DNA of 64,000 nucleotides from Sphingobium sp. Leaf26 (GTDB taxonomy: Bacteria; Pseudomonadota; Alphaproteobacteria; Sphingomonadales; Sphingomonadaceae). A model generated the notes under the pieces. That model searched no databases and was not told where the DNA came from. It was given only the letters and a program-made list of their open reading frames with translations. Made by a program: the position numbers and the translations under genes. Location: assembly GCF_001421665.1 (NCBI RefSeq), contig NZ_LMKV01000012.1:739416-803415 (forward strand), in the 5' to 3' direction. Of this stretch, positions 17,432 through 25,469 are shown piece after piece (position 1 is the stretch's first letter; every line of letters begins with the position of its first letter).

Positions 17432-19611
17432 ACGCGCCGGTCCTGTCGCGCCGTGGCTTTTTGAGCGCATCGTTGGTCGCCGGGGGCGGATTGCTGTTCG
17501 ACCTCAACATCCCGATGGCGGGTGCGGCCGAAGGAGCGCCGCAGATATTGACCGCCTTCGTGCAGATACTGCCGGACAATCGCGTCATGATCGGGGCGAA
17601 GAATGCCGAGATCGGGCAGGGCGCCAAGACGATGCTGCCGATGCTGATCGCCGAGGAGCTGGACGTCGACTGGGCGCAGGTGACGATCGAGCAGACCCAT
17701 GCCGACCAGACAATTTTCGGCGGGCAGAGCGCAGGCGGCAGCCGCACGACGCCGCGCGAATGGCTGCCGACGCGCAAGGCCGGGGCTGCGGCGCGGTCGA
17801 TGCTGGTGGCGGCTGCGGCGCAGCTATGGGGCGTGGCGCCGGCGTCCTTGAAGACGGGCAGCGGCACGGTGCGCGATCCGGCGTCGGGCAAGAGCATGAC
17901 CTATGCCGCGCTGGCCGCCGCCGCCGCGCGGCAGCCCGCGCCCGATCCGGCGACGCTGGTGCTGAAAGACCCGAAGGATTTCCGCATCATCGGCCAGTCG
18001 ATCGGCGGGGTGGATACGCCCGCGATCGTGGCGGGCAAGCCGCTGTTCGGGATCGATTTCAAGCTGCCGGGCATGCTTTATGCGGTGCTGGAAAGCTGTC
18101 CGGCCTTTGGTGGCACGTTCAAATCGGCCAATCTGGATGCGGTGAAGGCGCTGCCTGGCGTGGCCCATGTGCTGACGATCAAGGGGGACGGCACGCCGGA
18201 GTCGCTGTTCGATGGGGTCGCGATCCTGTCGGGCAGTTGGTGGAGCGCCAACCAAGCGCGCGAGGCGCTGAAAGTCGAATGGGACATGAGCAGGGTCAGC
18301 GGTTTTTCGACCGACGGCTATGCCGCGCAGGCAGCCACGCGGCTGAAGGGCAAGGCGGATGGCGATATCGTCCGTGCGGGCGATGTGGATGGGGCCTTTG
18401 CCGCTGCGGCAAAGACGGTCAGCGCGCAATATCATTATCCCTTCCTGGCGCATGCCACGCTGGAGCCGCAGAACTGCACCGCCCTGTTCAAGGATGGCGC
18501 GATCGAAATCTGGGCGCCGACGCAGAATCCCGAAAGCGGGCGCGGGCTGGTGGCCAAGGCGCTGAACCTGCCGCCGGAGAAGATCCGCATCAACTTCACC
18601 CGCATCGGCGGTGGTTTCGGCCGGCGGTTGATGAATGATTATATGGTGCAGGCGGCGGCGATCGCGGCGCAGCTACCGGGCGTGCCGGTGAAGCTGCTCT
18701 ATAGCCGGCAGCAGGATATGCAGCATGATTTCTATCGTCCCGCCGGCTGGCATGGTTTCCGCGCGGCGCTGGACAAGGGCGGCAGGCTGACGGCGTTTCA
18801 CGATCATTTCGTGACGTTCGGCAAGGACGGCAAGCCGGTGCGATCGGCGGAAATGCCGGCGAGCGAATTGCCTGCCGGCCTGATCGACACGGTGCTGCTG
18901 GAGCAGAGCTTCATCAGCACCAATATGCCGACCGGCTGGCTGCGGGCGCCGGGGTCCAATGCGCTGGCGTTCGTGACGCAGGCTTTTCTGGACGAAGTGG
19001 CGCAGGCGGCGGGCAAGGATCTGCCGAGCCTGATGCTGGAATTGCTGGGCGAGCCGCGCGAACTGGCGCGTGGACCCAATGCGCCGCCCTTCGTCACCGG
19101 GCGGGCCAAAGGCGTGATCGAGACAGTGCTGGCGATGAGCGGCTGGGCCGATCGCGGGAAGCTGCCCAAGGGACGGGGCAAGGGCTTCGCCTTTTACTAT
19201 AGCCATATGGGCTATTTTGCCGAGGTGCTGGAGGTGGCGATGGTCGACGGGATGCCGAAGGTTGCGACCGTGTGGGTCGCGGGCGATGTCGGCAGCCAGA
19301 TCATCAACCCGATGAATGCGCTGCATCAGGCGCAGGGATCGGTGATCGAGGGGCTGGGGCAGGCGCTGGCCGGGCAGAAGATCACGCAGGTCGCGGGCGC
19401 GGTGGAGCAGGCGAATTTCGATACCCATCCGTTGCAGCGCATCCCCGATACGCCGCAGATCATCGTCGAGTTCGTGAAAACAGACTATCCGCCGACCGGC
19501 ATGGGCGAGCCGGCGCTGCCGCCGGTGATCCCGGCGCTGGTCAACGCGCTGCATGCGGCGACCGGCAAGCGCATCCGCACCCTGCCGATCGTGCCGGAGA
19601 TGTTCGCCTGA
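17428..19611 (+). CDS. Mo-hydroxylase large subunit, Tat-exported (IorB-like)
   Basis: A 727-residue molybdopterin-binding subunit. The N-terminus has a twin-arginine signal (LSRRGFLSASLVAGG), so the holoenzyme is probably periplasmic. Family motifs include GAKNAEIGQGAKTMLPMLIAEEL, the molybdopterin loop RIGGGFGRR (about residue 395) and a C-terminal MGEPALPPVIPALVNA with the catalytic-type Glu. There is no FAD subunit, so electrons must go to a cytochrome or other periplasmic carrier. The start overlaps iorA. Substrate is not evident: N-heterocycles or aldehydes are both possible for this branch. A double hairpin terminator follows, separating it from qhpA. Confidence 0.92.
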   Translation: MNAPVLSRRGFLSASLVAGGGLLFDLNIPMAGAAEGAPQILTAFVQILPDNRVMIGAKNAEIGQGAKTMLPMLIAEELDVDWAQVTIEQTHADQTIFGGQSAGGSRTTPREWLPTRKAGAAARSMLVAAAAQLWGVAPASLKTGSGTVRDPASGKSMTYAALAAAAARQPAPDPATLVLKDPKDFRIIGQSIGGVDTPAIVAGKPLFGIDFKLPGMLYAVLESCPAFGGTFKSANLDAVKALPGVAHVLTIKGDGTPESLFDGVAILSGSWWSANQAREALKVEWDMSRVSGFSTDGYAAQAATRLKGKADGDIVRAGDVDGAFAAAAKTVSAQYHYPFLAHATLEPQNCTALFKDGAIEIWAPTQNPESGRGLVAKALNLPPEKIRINFTRIGGGFGRRLMNDYMVQAAAIAAQLPGVPVKLLYSRQQDMQHDFYRPAGWHGFRAALDKGGRLTAFHDHFVTFGKDGKPVRSAEMPASELPAGLIDTVLLEQSFISTNMPTGWLRAPGSNALAFVTQAFLDEVAQAAGKDLPSLMLELLGEPRELARGPNAPPFVTGRAKGVIETVLAMSGWADRGKLPKGRGKGFAFYYSHMGYFAEVLEVAMVDGMPKVATVWVAGDVGSQIINPMNALHQAQGSVIEGLGQALAGQKITQVAGAVEQANFDTHPLQRIPDTPQIIVEFVKTDYPPTGMGEPALPPVIPALVNALHAATGKRIRTLPIVPEMFA

Positions 19612-19626
19612 TCCATCTTTCCTGAG

Positions 19627-19671
19627 TTTTTCGGCCCCCCGAAAAAAATCTTGATGATCGTCAAGATTTTT
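19627..19671 (+). terminator. Double hairpin terminator after iorB-like gene
   Basis: Two adjacent inverted repeats. The first has TTTTTCGG / CCGAAAAA arms (19627-19646) and the second AAAAATCTTGA / TCAAGATTTTT arms (19644-19671) with a T-run. The second also contains TTGATGATCGTCAA (19651-19664), a near-perfect FNR-type box, so it may serve as an operator for qhpA instead of or as well as a terminator. Confidence 0.65.
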
Positions 19672-19677
19672 ATGGCG

Positions 19678-19708
19678 GATCGGCATGGTGTCCTTCGTCA
19701 TGCCGATC
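19678..19708 (+). promoter_or_regulatory. Inverted repeat upstream of qhpA
   Basis: Perfect 10-bp arms GATCGGCATG / CATGCCGATC around an 11-base loop, 76 bp before the chosen qhpA start. It may be an operator or an mRNA 5' hairpin. No T-run follows, so it is not a terminator. Confidence 0.4.
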
Positions 19709-19783
19709 AGAGGGGCGAAAAGCCCCGTCCAGGCTTCGGCTGCGTCCAGGACAAGGGACCGGACGCCAAAGGGGGACATCAGG

Positions 19784-21520
19784 GTGAAGCGGCTTCCGGT
19801 GCAATTCGGTCTGTTGGCGTTGCTCTCCGCATCGGTCGTGCTCGCCCAAGGCAATAGCGGGGCAGATGGCGGTCCCGACGGCGCGACGATGAAGGAGACG
19901 GAGGCGGGCATTCCCGTCACCGATCCGCTGGTCCAGGAAAAATGCGGCAGTTGTCATGCGCCCGATGCCAAAGGGAACCTGTCGCGCATAAGCTGGGTGC
20001 GCACCACGCCGGAGGGCTGGGCGCAGGCGATCAAGCGGATGGTGCGGCTGAACGGCCTGGGCATCACGCCCGAAGAATCGCGCGCGGTCATCAAGTCGCT
20101 GTCGGCCTCGCACGGGCTGGCGCCGCAGGAGGCGCGGCCGGTGATGTACCTGCCCGAAAAGCGGATCATCGACGAGGCTTTGCCCAACGAGACGATGCGG
20201 GGCGCGTGCGCGAGTTGCCATGCCTATGCCCAGCCCCTGTCCTGGCGCCGGTCGAAGCTGGAATGGAAGACGTTGCAGGACATGCACGTCGCGCTGTATT
20301 CGCAGGCGGACGCGCAATATCGCCGCCCGGCCGAGGATAGCGAGCAGCCGGCCGGGCGCGACCCCAAGGACAAGATGACGCGCGGCGACTATGCGCTGAC
20401 CTATCTGCCCAAGGTGGCGGGGCTGCATACGCCCGAATGGGCGGCGTGGAGTTCGCGCCTGCGCGCGCCGAGGCTGGCCGGCGACTGGCTGGTGGTGGCG
20501 TCGGTGCCGGGGCAGGGGCGCTTCGTCGGCACGATGACGGTGGCGCAGGGCGCGGCGGCGGATGAGTTCAGGACCAGTGCTTCGCTGACGTCGCTGGGTA
20601 GTGGCGCGACCGTCAGCCGCAGCGGGACGGGGCTGGTTTATTCCGGCTATAGCTGGCGGGGGTCGTCCAAGGGTGGGGCCGCGCCGACGAGGCCCGACGA
20701 CCTGACCAGCGCGGCGCGGGAGGCGATGTGGTTCGCGCCCGACCAGCAGAGCGCGGAAGGGCGCTGGTTCTGGGGCGAATATCAGGAATTCGGCTATGAT
20801 GTGAAGCTGGTCCGCGCGACCGCCGCCCCGTCCATATTGGCGGTGACGCCGGGGGCGGTGAAGGCCGGGGCGAAGGGCGTGGCCATGACCATCTGGGGGC
20901 ATAATCTGCCGGCTTCGCTGGCGGCGGGCGACGTCGATCTGGGGGCGGGCGTGACCGTCGGCAAGATCGTGTCGGCAGCGCCGGGCAAGGCGGTGCTGAG
21001 CGTCGATATCGCGGCCGATGCGCCGGCTGGGCAGCGCGATGTCGGTATCGGCGGCGCGGTGCTGGAAAAGGCGTTCCCGGTCTACGCCAGGGTCGATTAT
21101 CTGAAGGTCACGCCGGAAACGAGCCTGGCGCGGCTGGGCGGGATCAAATTTCCCAAAGGCTATCAGCAGTTCGAGGCGATCGGTTACGACAATGGCCTGG
21201 ACGGCAAGCCGAGCACGAGCGACGACGTCGCGATCGGTCCGGTGGACGCGACCTGGTCGATGCAGGAATTCATGTCGGTCTATTATGATGACGACATGAA
21301 ATATGTGGGCGCATTGAGCCCCACCGCCTTCTTCACGCCGGGGCCGGAAGGCCCCAATCCCGAACGCCGGTTCAGCCGCAACAATTATGGCGAGGTCTGG
21401 GTCGTCGCCACGGCGAAGGCGGAGAAGGACAAGTTCGGCAGGCCATTGAGCGCGCGGTCCTATCTGGTCGTGACCGTGCCCATGTACCAGCGCTTCGACC
21501 AGCCGGAGGTATCGCGATGA
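19784..21520 (+). CDS. qhpA: Quinohemoprotein amine dehydrogenase alpha subunit (diheme)
   Basis: Large subunit of periplasmic QHNDH, which oxidises primary amines to aldehyde plus ammonia and passes electrons through two c-type hemes to a soluble acceptor. The start is taken as the GTG at 19784, with AGGGGG eight bases upstream, because the next 23 residues form a clear signal peptide (KRLPVQFGLLALLSASVVLA); an ATG 99 bases upstream adds unrelated residues. Heme motifs are CGSCH (Cys54) and CASCH (Cys142). The rest is beta-rich, as in domains II-IV of the family. About 578 residues. First gene of a seven-gene coupled cluster. Confidence 0.93.
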   Translation: MKRLPVQFGLLALLSASVVLAQGNSGADGGPDGATMKETEAGIPVTDPLVQEKCGSCHAPDAKGNLSRISWVRTTPEGWAQAIKRMVRLNGLGITPEESRAVIKSLSASHGLAPQEARPVMYLPEKRIIDEALPNETMRGACASCHAYAQPLSWRRSKLEWKTLQDMHVALYSQADAQYRRPAEDSEQPAGRDPKDKMTRGDYALTYLPKVAGLHTPEWAAWSSRLRAPRLAGDWLVVASVPGQGRFVGTMTVAQGAAADEFRTSASLTSLGSGATVSRSGTGLVYSGYSWRGSSKGGAAPTRPDDLTSAAREAMWFAPDQQSAEGRWFWGEYQEFGYDVKLVRATAAPSILAVTPGAVKAGAKGVAMTIWGHNLPASLAAGDVDLGAGVTVGKIVSAAPGKAVLSVDIAADAPAGQRDVGIGGAVLEKAFPVYARVDYLKVTPETSLARLGGIKFPKGYQQFEAIGYDNGLDGKPSTSDDVAIGPVDATWSMQEFMSVYYDDDMKYVGALSPTAFFTPGPEGPNPERRFSRNNYGEVWVVATAKAEKDKFGRPLSARSYLVVTVPMYQRFDQPEVSR

Positions 21521-22965
21521 CGGTGATGCACATGCCCGCCTACCGCCGGGCCGAATATCATGGCTTTTCCGCGGGGGGCAGCGACTTCGTCTATCTGGTC
21601 AGCGCCGGTGCGATCTTCGAGATCGACGCGCAGGTGCGCGATGTGCTGGACCGGATCGACGGGCAGGAACTGGGCCATGCCGCGCTGGTGCGGGAGCTGA
21701 CGGGCGAGGGCGGCGATCCGGGTGAGGCGGAGGCGCTGGTGCGCGAATTGCGCGCGGCGCAGCTTATCCATCCGGGCGCCGCGCCGGTATCCGTGCCCGA
21801 AGCGCCGCCGGCCGATTTTCCGTTGCAGGCGCTGGTGCTCAACGTCACCAACCAGTGCAATCTGGCCTGCACCTATTGCTATGAATTCGGTGCGGACAAG
21901 ATCGCGACACCGGCGGGCAAGCCCAAATATATGACGCTGGAGACAGCGAAGGCGTCCGTCGACCTGCTGATCGCGGAGGCGGCGCATCGCCCGTCGGTGC
22001 ACGTCACTTTCTTCGGTGGCGAAACCTTGATGAATTTCAAGCTTTTGCGGGATGTGGTGGCCTATGCCAACGGCGCGACGGCGGCGGCGGGCAAGGGGAT
22101 CACCTACAGCCTGACCACCAATGCCACGCTGCTGACGCCGGAGATCGTCACCTTCCTGTCGGACAACCGGGTCGGCGTGACCGTGTCGATGGATGGCCCG
22201 CCCGAATTGCAGGACAAGCATCGCGTCTACAAGAATGGCAAGGGCAGCTATGCGGTGATCGAGCCGCGATTGCGCACGCTGATCGCGCATCATCGCACCC
22301 GCGCCGTGACCGCGCGGGTGACGCTGACCGATGGCGTCACCGATGTCGTGCGCATCTTTCGCCATCTGAAGGACGATCTGGGCTTTCACGAGGTCGGCTT
22401 TGCGCCGGTGACGACGGGGGAGACGCGGGCCTATTCGATCGACGCCGACGGCATGGACAGCGTGCTGGCGCAGTTCAACCTGCTGGCGCAGGAATGGCTG
22501 GACTTCGCGCTGCGGGGGCAGGTGCATGGCTTCACCAATGTCAGCGAGACGATCAGCGAGCTGATTTCGGGGGTCAACAAGTCGCATCCGTGCGGCGCGG
22601 GCATGGGGCTGATGGGGGTCAGCCCGTCGGGCGACCTGTCCCCCTGCCACCGCTTCACCGACGCCGACACCCATGTGATGGGCCATGTGTCGAGCGGCAT
22701 CGACCGGGCCAAGCAGGGCGATTTCCTGCGCCGGGGGCATGTGGGCGCCAAATATGATTGCCAGAGTTGCTGGGCGCGGCCGCTCTGCGCCGGTGGATGT
22801 CACCATGAGGCGTTCGTCCGCTATGGCGACACCGGCCACGCCAATCTCCATTATTGCGACTGGATCCGGCAATGGACCGACACCTGCCTGCATATCTATG
22901 GCGAGCTGGCGGTGAAGAATCCCGGCTTTCTGGAGCATTTCGCTGAACGAAAGGGGCTGTCATGA
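21517..22965 (+). CDS. qhpD: Radical SAM thioether-forming enzyme for the QHNDH gamma subunit
   Basis: A 482-residue radical SAM/SPASM enzyme that, in the known family, installs the three Cys-to-Asp/Glu thioether cross-links in QhpC before export. It has the CX3CX2C SAM cluster motif at C114, C118, C121 (NQCNLACTYCYEFG) preceded by a small RRE-like N-terminal domain, and a C-terminal SPASM region with multiple Cys (SHPCGAG, LSPCHRF, CQSCWARPLCAGGCHHEAF). It starts inside the qhpA stop (ATGA) with GGAGG upstream, and its stop overlaps qhpC, so the enzyme is produced next to its substrate. Acts in the cytoplasm. Confidence 0.96.
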   Translation: MTVMHMPAYRRAEYHGFSAGGSDFVYLVSAGAIFEIDAQVRDVLDRIDGQELGHAALVRELTGEGGDPGEAEALVRELRAAQLIHPGAAPVSVPEAPPADFPLQALVLNVTNQCNLACTYCYEFGADKIATPAGKPKYMTLETAKASVDLLIAEAAHRPSVHVTFFGGETLMNFKLLRDVVAYANGATAAAGKGITYSLTTNATLLTPEIVTFLSDNRVGVTVSMDGPPELQDKHRVYKNGKGSYAVIEPRLRTLIAHHRTRAVTARVTLTDGVTDVVRIFRHLKDDLGFHEVGFAPVTTGETRAYSIDADGMDSVLAQFNLLAQEWLDFALRGQVHGFTNVSETISELISGVNKSHPCGAGMGLMGVSPSGDLSPCHRFTDADTHVMGHVSSGIDRAKQGDFLRRGHVGAKYDCQSCWARPLCAGGCHHEAFVRYGDTGHANLHYCDWIRQWTDTCLHIYGELAVKNPGFLEHFAERKGLS

Positions 22966-23342
22966 AGCATCTTCGTGCCATCAATAAAAAGGCGCGGCGG
23001 ATCGACGAGGCGGTGACGCAGATGGAGGCGGCGATCGAGGCTGCCGCTGCATCGGGCACCATGCCGTCGGACATGGAGGAGGATGTCGTCGCGCTGCAAC
23101 AGCCGCCGCGTCCCCATGTGCCGATGGGCTGCACCCTGTCCTTCTCGCCGGGCTGGGAAGTGGATGCCGGCGGCGGCACGGCGGGCCTGTGCCAGCCGGT
23201 CGAGCGCGACATCTACGACTGCTACGTCACCTGCTTCTGGCCGGTGCAGGTGCCCGACCATGTGAATTATTCGCCGGACTGGGCCAGCAATTGCGCCACC
23301 GCGACCAAGGATTGGCGCAATCTCGACCTGGTGTTCCCATGA
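22962..23342 (+). CDS. qhpC: QHNDH gamma subunit precursor (CTQ carrier peptide)
   Basis: A 126-residue precursor of the small, heavily cross-linked catalytic subunit. Spacing of key residues matches the known Paracoccus enzyme exactly: C57-E66 (9), C77-D83 (6), C91-D99 (8) for the three thioethers, and C87-W93 (6) for the cysteine tryptophylquinone. It lacks a Sec signal. If the mature chain starts as in Paracoccus (Cys at mature residue 7), the leader would be about 50 residues, longer than the roughly 28 described. The ATG at 22962 overlaps the qhpD stop with AAAGGGG before it. QhpE is the likely leader protease and QhpF the exporter. Confidence 0.95.
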   Translation: MKHLRAINKKARRIDEAVTQMEAAIEAAAASGTMPSDMEEDVVALQQPPRPHVPMGCTLSFSPGWEVDAGGGTAGLCQPVERDIYDCYVTCFWPVQVPDHVNYSPDWASNCATATKDWRNLDLVFP

Positions 23343-24442
23343 GGCCCGCGATGCAGAAAATCCGCTTTGCGCTGGCGGCCGGTCTGGCCGTGCTGGCGAC
23401 CATGCCCACCCATGCCGCGACCCTGTTCATGGGCGCCTATCCCGACATGCTGCTGGTCTTTGACGAAGGCAAGGGCGCGGTCACGCAGAAGATCAAGCTG
23501 GACACCGGCCTGCCGACGGCCATGACCCTGTCCGACGATGGCAAGCGCATCTATGTGTCGACCATCACGACGAGCGGGATCGAGGTGATCGATGCGGCCA
23601 GCCGCAAGGTCATCAGCAAGTTCAGCCTGAATGACGGCCCCAGCAAAGTGCGCTTTTATGGCGGGGTGCCGGACCCGGCCGGCCGGTATTTCTATACGAT
23701 CGTCACCAGGATCGACAAGGAAATGGACCGCTACAAGGTCAGCAAGCCGCTATATGGCGTGGTCGACCTGAAGCTGGGGAAGCTGGTGCGCACGGCCGAG
23801 ATCGAGAAGGAGGATGAGAAGGCGATCGGCGGCTTTCGCGTCGGTTTCAAGGTGTCGGGGGACGGCAGATATCTCTATGCCTTTGGCGAGAAGGTGATCG
23901 TGATTGACACCGCGACGCTCAAGGCCACCGATCGCATCGACCTCGCGCGGCCCGAAGGCACGGGGCTGGAGAATGTCGGCTTTGGCGGATCGCTGGAGAC
24001 GCTGCGGACGCCCGGCCAATATGTGTCGCTGTTCAACGCGGCCGACCCCTATATTCATAGCAAGATGTTCGGGCTGGCCCGGTTCGACCTCAACAGCCGG
24101 CAGTTCGACTTCACCCCGATCGGTCCGGCGCCGACCGCGATGGCGGGGCTGGAGATTACGCCGGACGGCAAGCAGGCCTATACGGTCGTGACCAACGGTA
24201 CGCTGGGGGCGAAGCGGTGCGAGTTCTGGCACATGGACCTGGCCACCAACAGGGTGGTGGACAAGGCGGAGTTCCCCTGCCGATCGCGCTTCCGTCTGGG
24301 CATGTCGATGGATGGGGCCAAGCTCTATATCTACGGCGCCAGCTACGACATCGAGGTGTATGACGCCAAGACGCTGAAGCTGGAAGCGACCTGGGATCTG
24401 GGCAATGACGCGACCGGGGCGGGCATGGTGTCGGTGCCGTGA
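23339..24442 (+). CDS. qhpB: Quinohemoprotein amine dehydrogenase beta subunit
   Basis: A 367-residue seven-bladed-propeller-type subunit of periplasmic QHNDH. The N-terminus after MRPAMQK has a signal peptide (IRFALAAGLAVLATMPTHAA) and the mature part contains repeated YVTN-like strands (KRIYVSTITTSGIEVIDAASRKV, KAYIYGASYDIEVYDAKTLKL). The start codon overlaps the qhpC stop (ATGA at 23339); Met at 23351 is an alternative. A longer upstream frame is an out-of-phase shadow of qhpC. The beta subunit packs the gamma subunit against the alpha subunit. Confidence 0.9.
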   Translation: MRPAMQKIRFALAAGLAVLATMPTHAATLFMGAYPDMLLVFDEGKGAVTQKIKLDTGLPTAMTLSDDGKRIYVSTITTSGIEVIDAASRKVISKFSLNDGPSKVRFYGGVPDPAGRYFYTIVTRIDKEMDRYKVSKPLYGVVDLKLGKLVRTAEIEKEDEKAIGGFRVGFKVSGDGRYLYAFGEKVIVIDTATLKATDRIDLARPEGTGLENVGFGGSLETLRTPGQYVSLFNAADPYIHSKMFGLARFDLNSRQFDFTPIGPAPTAMAGLEITPDGKQAYTVVTNGTLGAKRCEFWHMDLATNRVVDKAEFPCRSRFRLGMSMDGAKLYIYGASYDIEVYDAKTLKLEATWDLGNDATGAGMVSVP

Positions 24443-24476
24443 GGGTGGCGCGCTTCTCCTCCGGGATTTTGGGGGC

Positions 24477-25469
24477 ATGAGGTCCGTGGCCATCCGGGGT
24501 AGCGGGATGGCCGCCAATGGCTGCGCGTATTTGCTGAAAGAGGCGGGATTTCGGGTCGGACAGGAAGCTGTCCATCGGCCGCCGGTGCCGAGCATGATGT
24601 TGAGCGAGGCGGCGCTGGCATTGATGCGCGATCTGTTCGGGCGGCCGGACCTGTTTGCCGATGCGCCGCGTGTCCGCCGCCGGCTGGTCGCCTGGGGCGG
24701 GGCGCCGGTGACGGTGCTGCATGACGCTGTGCTGGCGTCCGAGGCGATGGTGCAGGGGGCGCTGGGCGTGCGGGACGAAGCGACGGTGGCCGCCCCCGAT
24801 TGCACCATATATGCCGCGCCGCCGATGCCCATGGGCGAGCTGCATGTCTTTGGCGAGCGTCAGGCCGTCGCTGTTCGCGTGCGGTTGCGCAACCCGGCCT
24901 GCCGCGAGGAGGGGCGGGTCGAGGCGGTCGGGAGCGGCTGGCTGTTTCTGGTCCCGGCGGATGGCGATGAAGGCTGGCTGCTGGGCGTCGGCGGCGAGGT
25001 GGACGCGCTGCTGGCGCAGAGCCGGCTGATCGCGCCGGTGGTCGATCCGATCGGCGGATCGTCCCGCCCCTTCCTCGCTGCGCCGCGCCTGCATATGCCG
25101 CTGGTCGGCGGCGACTGGCTGGCTTGCGGCACGGCGGCGATCGGCTTCGATCCGATCTGCGGCGATGGCACCGCCCAGTCGGTGCGCGAGGCGATATTGG
25201 CGAGCGCGGTGGTGCGCGCGATCGCGGACGGCGGCGACCAGGCGGCGCTGCTCGGCCATTATCAGGCGATGCTGATCGCGGCGATGCGGCGGCATTTGCT
25301 GCTTTGCGCGCAATTCTACGCCAATGGCGGGCAGGGCGACTGGTGGCGGGCGCAGCATGACGCGCTGATGCAGGGGCATCTTTGGTGTACCGGGCTGCTG
25401 GCGAAGCTGCCCGAACCGCAATTTGCGCTGCACGGCCTGACGCTGGTGCCACGGCGGGTGGCGGCATGA
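24477..25469 (+). CDS. qhpG: QhpG-like flavoprotein monooxygenase (CTQ biogenesis)
   Basis: A 330-residue FAD protein predicted to hydroxylate the precursor tryptophan of the gamma subunit. The N-terminus has a Rossmann motif (VAIRGSGMAANGCAYLLKEAG) that keeps GxG and a later Gly, and the C-terminal half has GFDPICGDGTAQSVREA, like the second FAD motif of tryptophan halogenase-type monooxygenases. It is shorter than typical class A monooxygenases (about 390 or more). The chosen ATG has GGGGG just before it; a GTG at 24486 is possible. It sits 34 bp after qhpB and overlaps qhpF. Confidence 0.78.
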   Translation: MRSVAIRGSGMAANGCAYLLKEAGFRVGQEAVHRPPVPSMMLSEAALALMRDLFGRPDLFADAPRVRRRLVAWGGAPVTVLHDAVLASEAMVQGALGVRDEATVAAPDCTIYAAPPMPMGELHVFGERQAVAVRVRLRNPACREEGRVEAVGSGWLFLVPADGDEGWLLGVGGEVDALLAQSRLIAPVVDPIGGSSRPFLAAPRLHMPLVGGDWLACGTAAIGFDPICGDGTAQSVREAILASAVVRAIADGGDQAALLGHYQAMLIAAMRRHLLLCAQFYANGGQGDWWRAQHDALMQGHLWCTGLLAKLPEPQFALHGLTLVPRRVAA

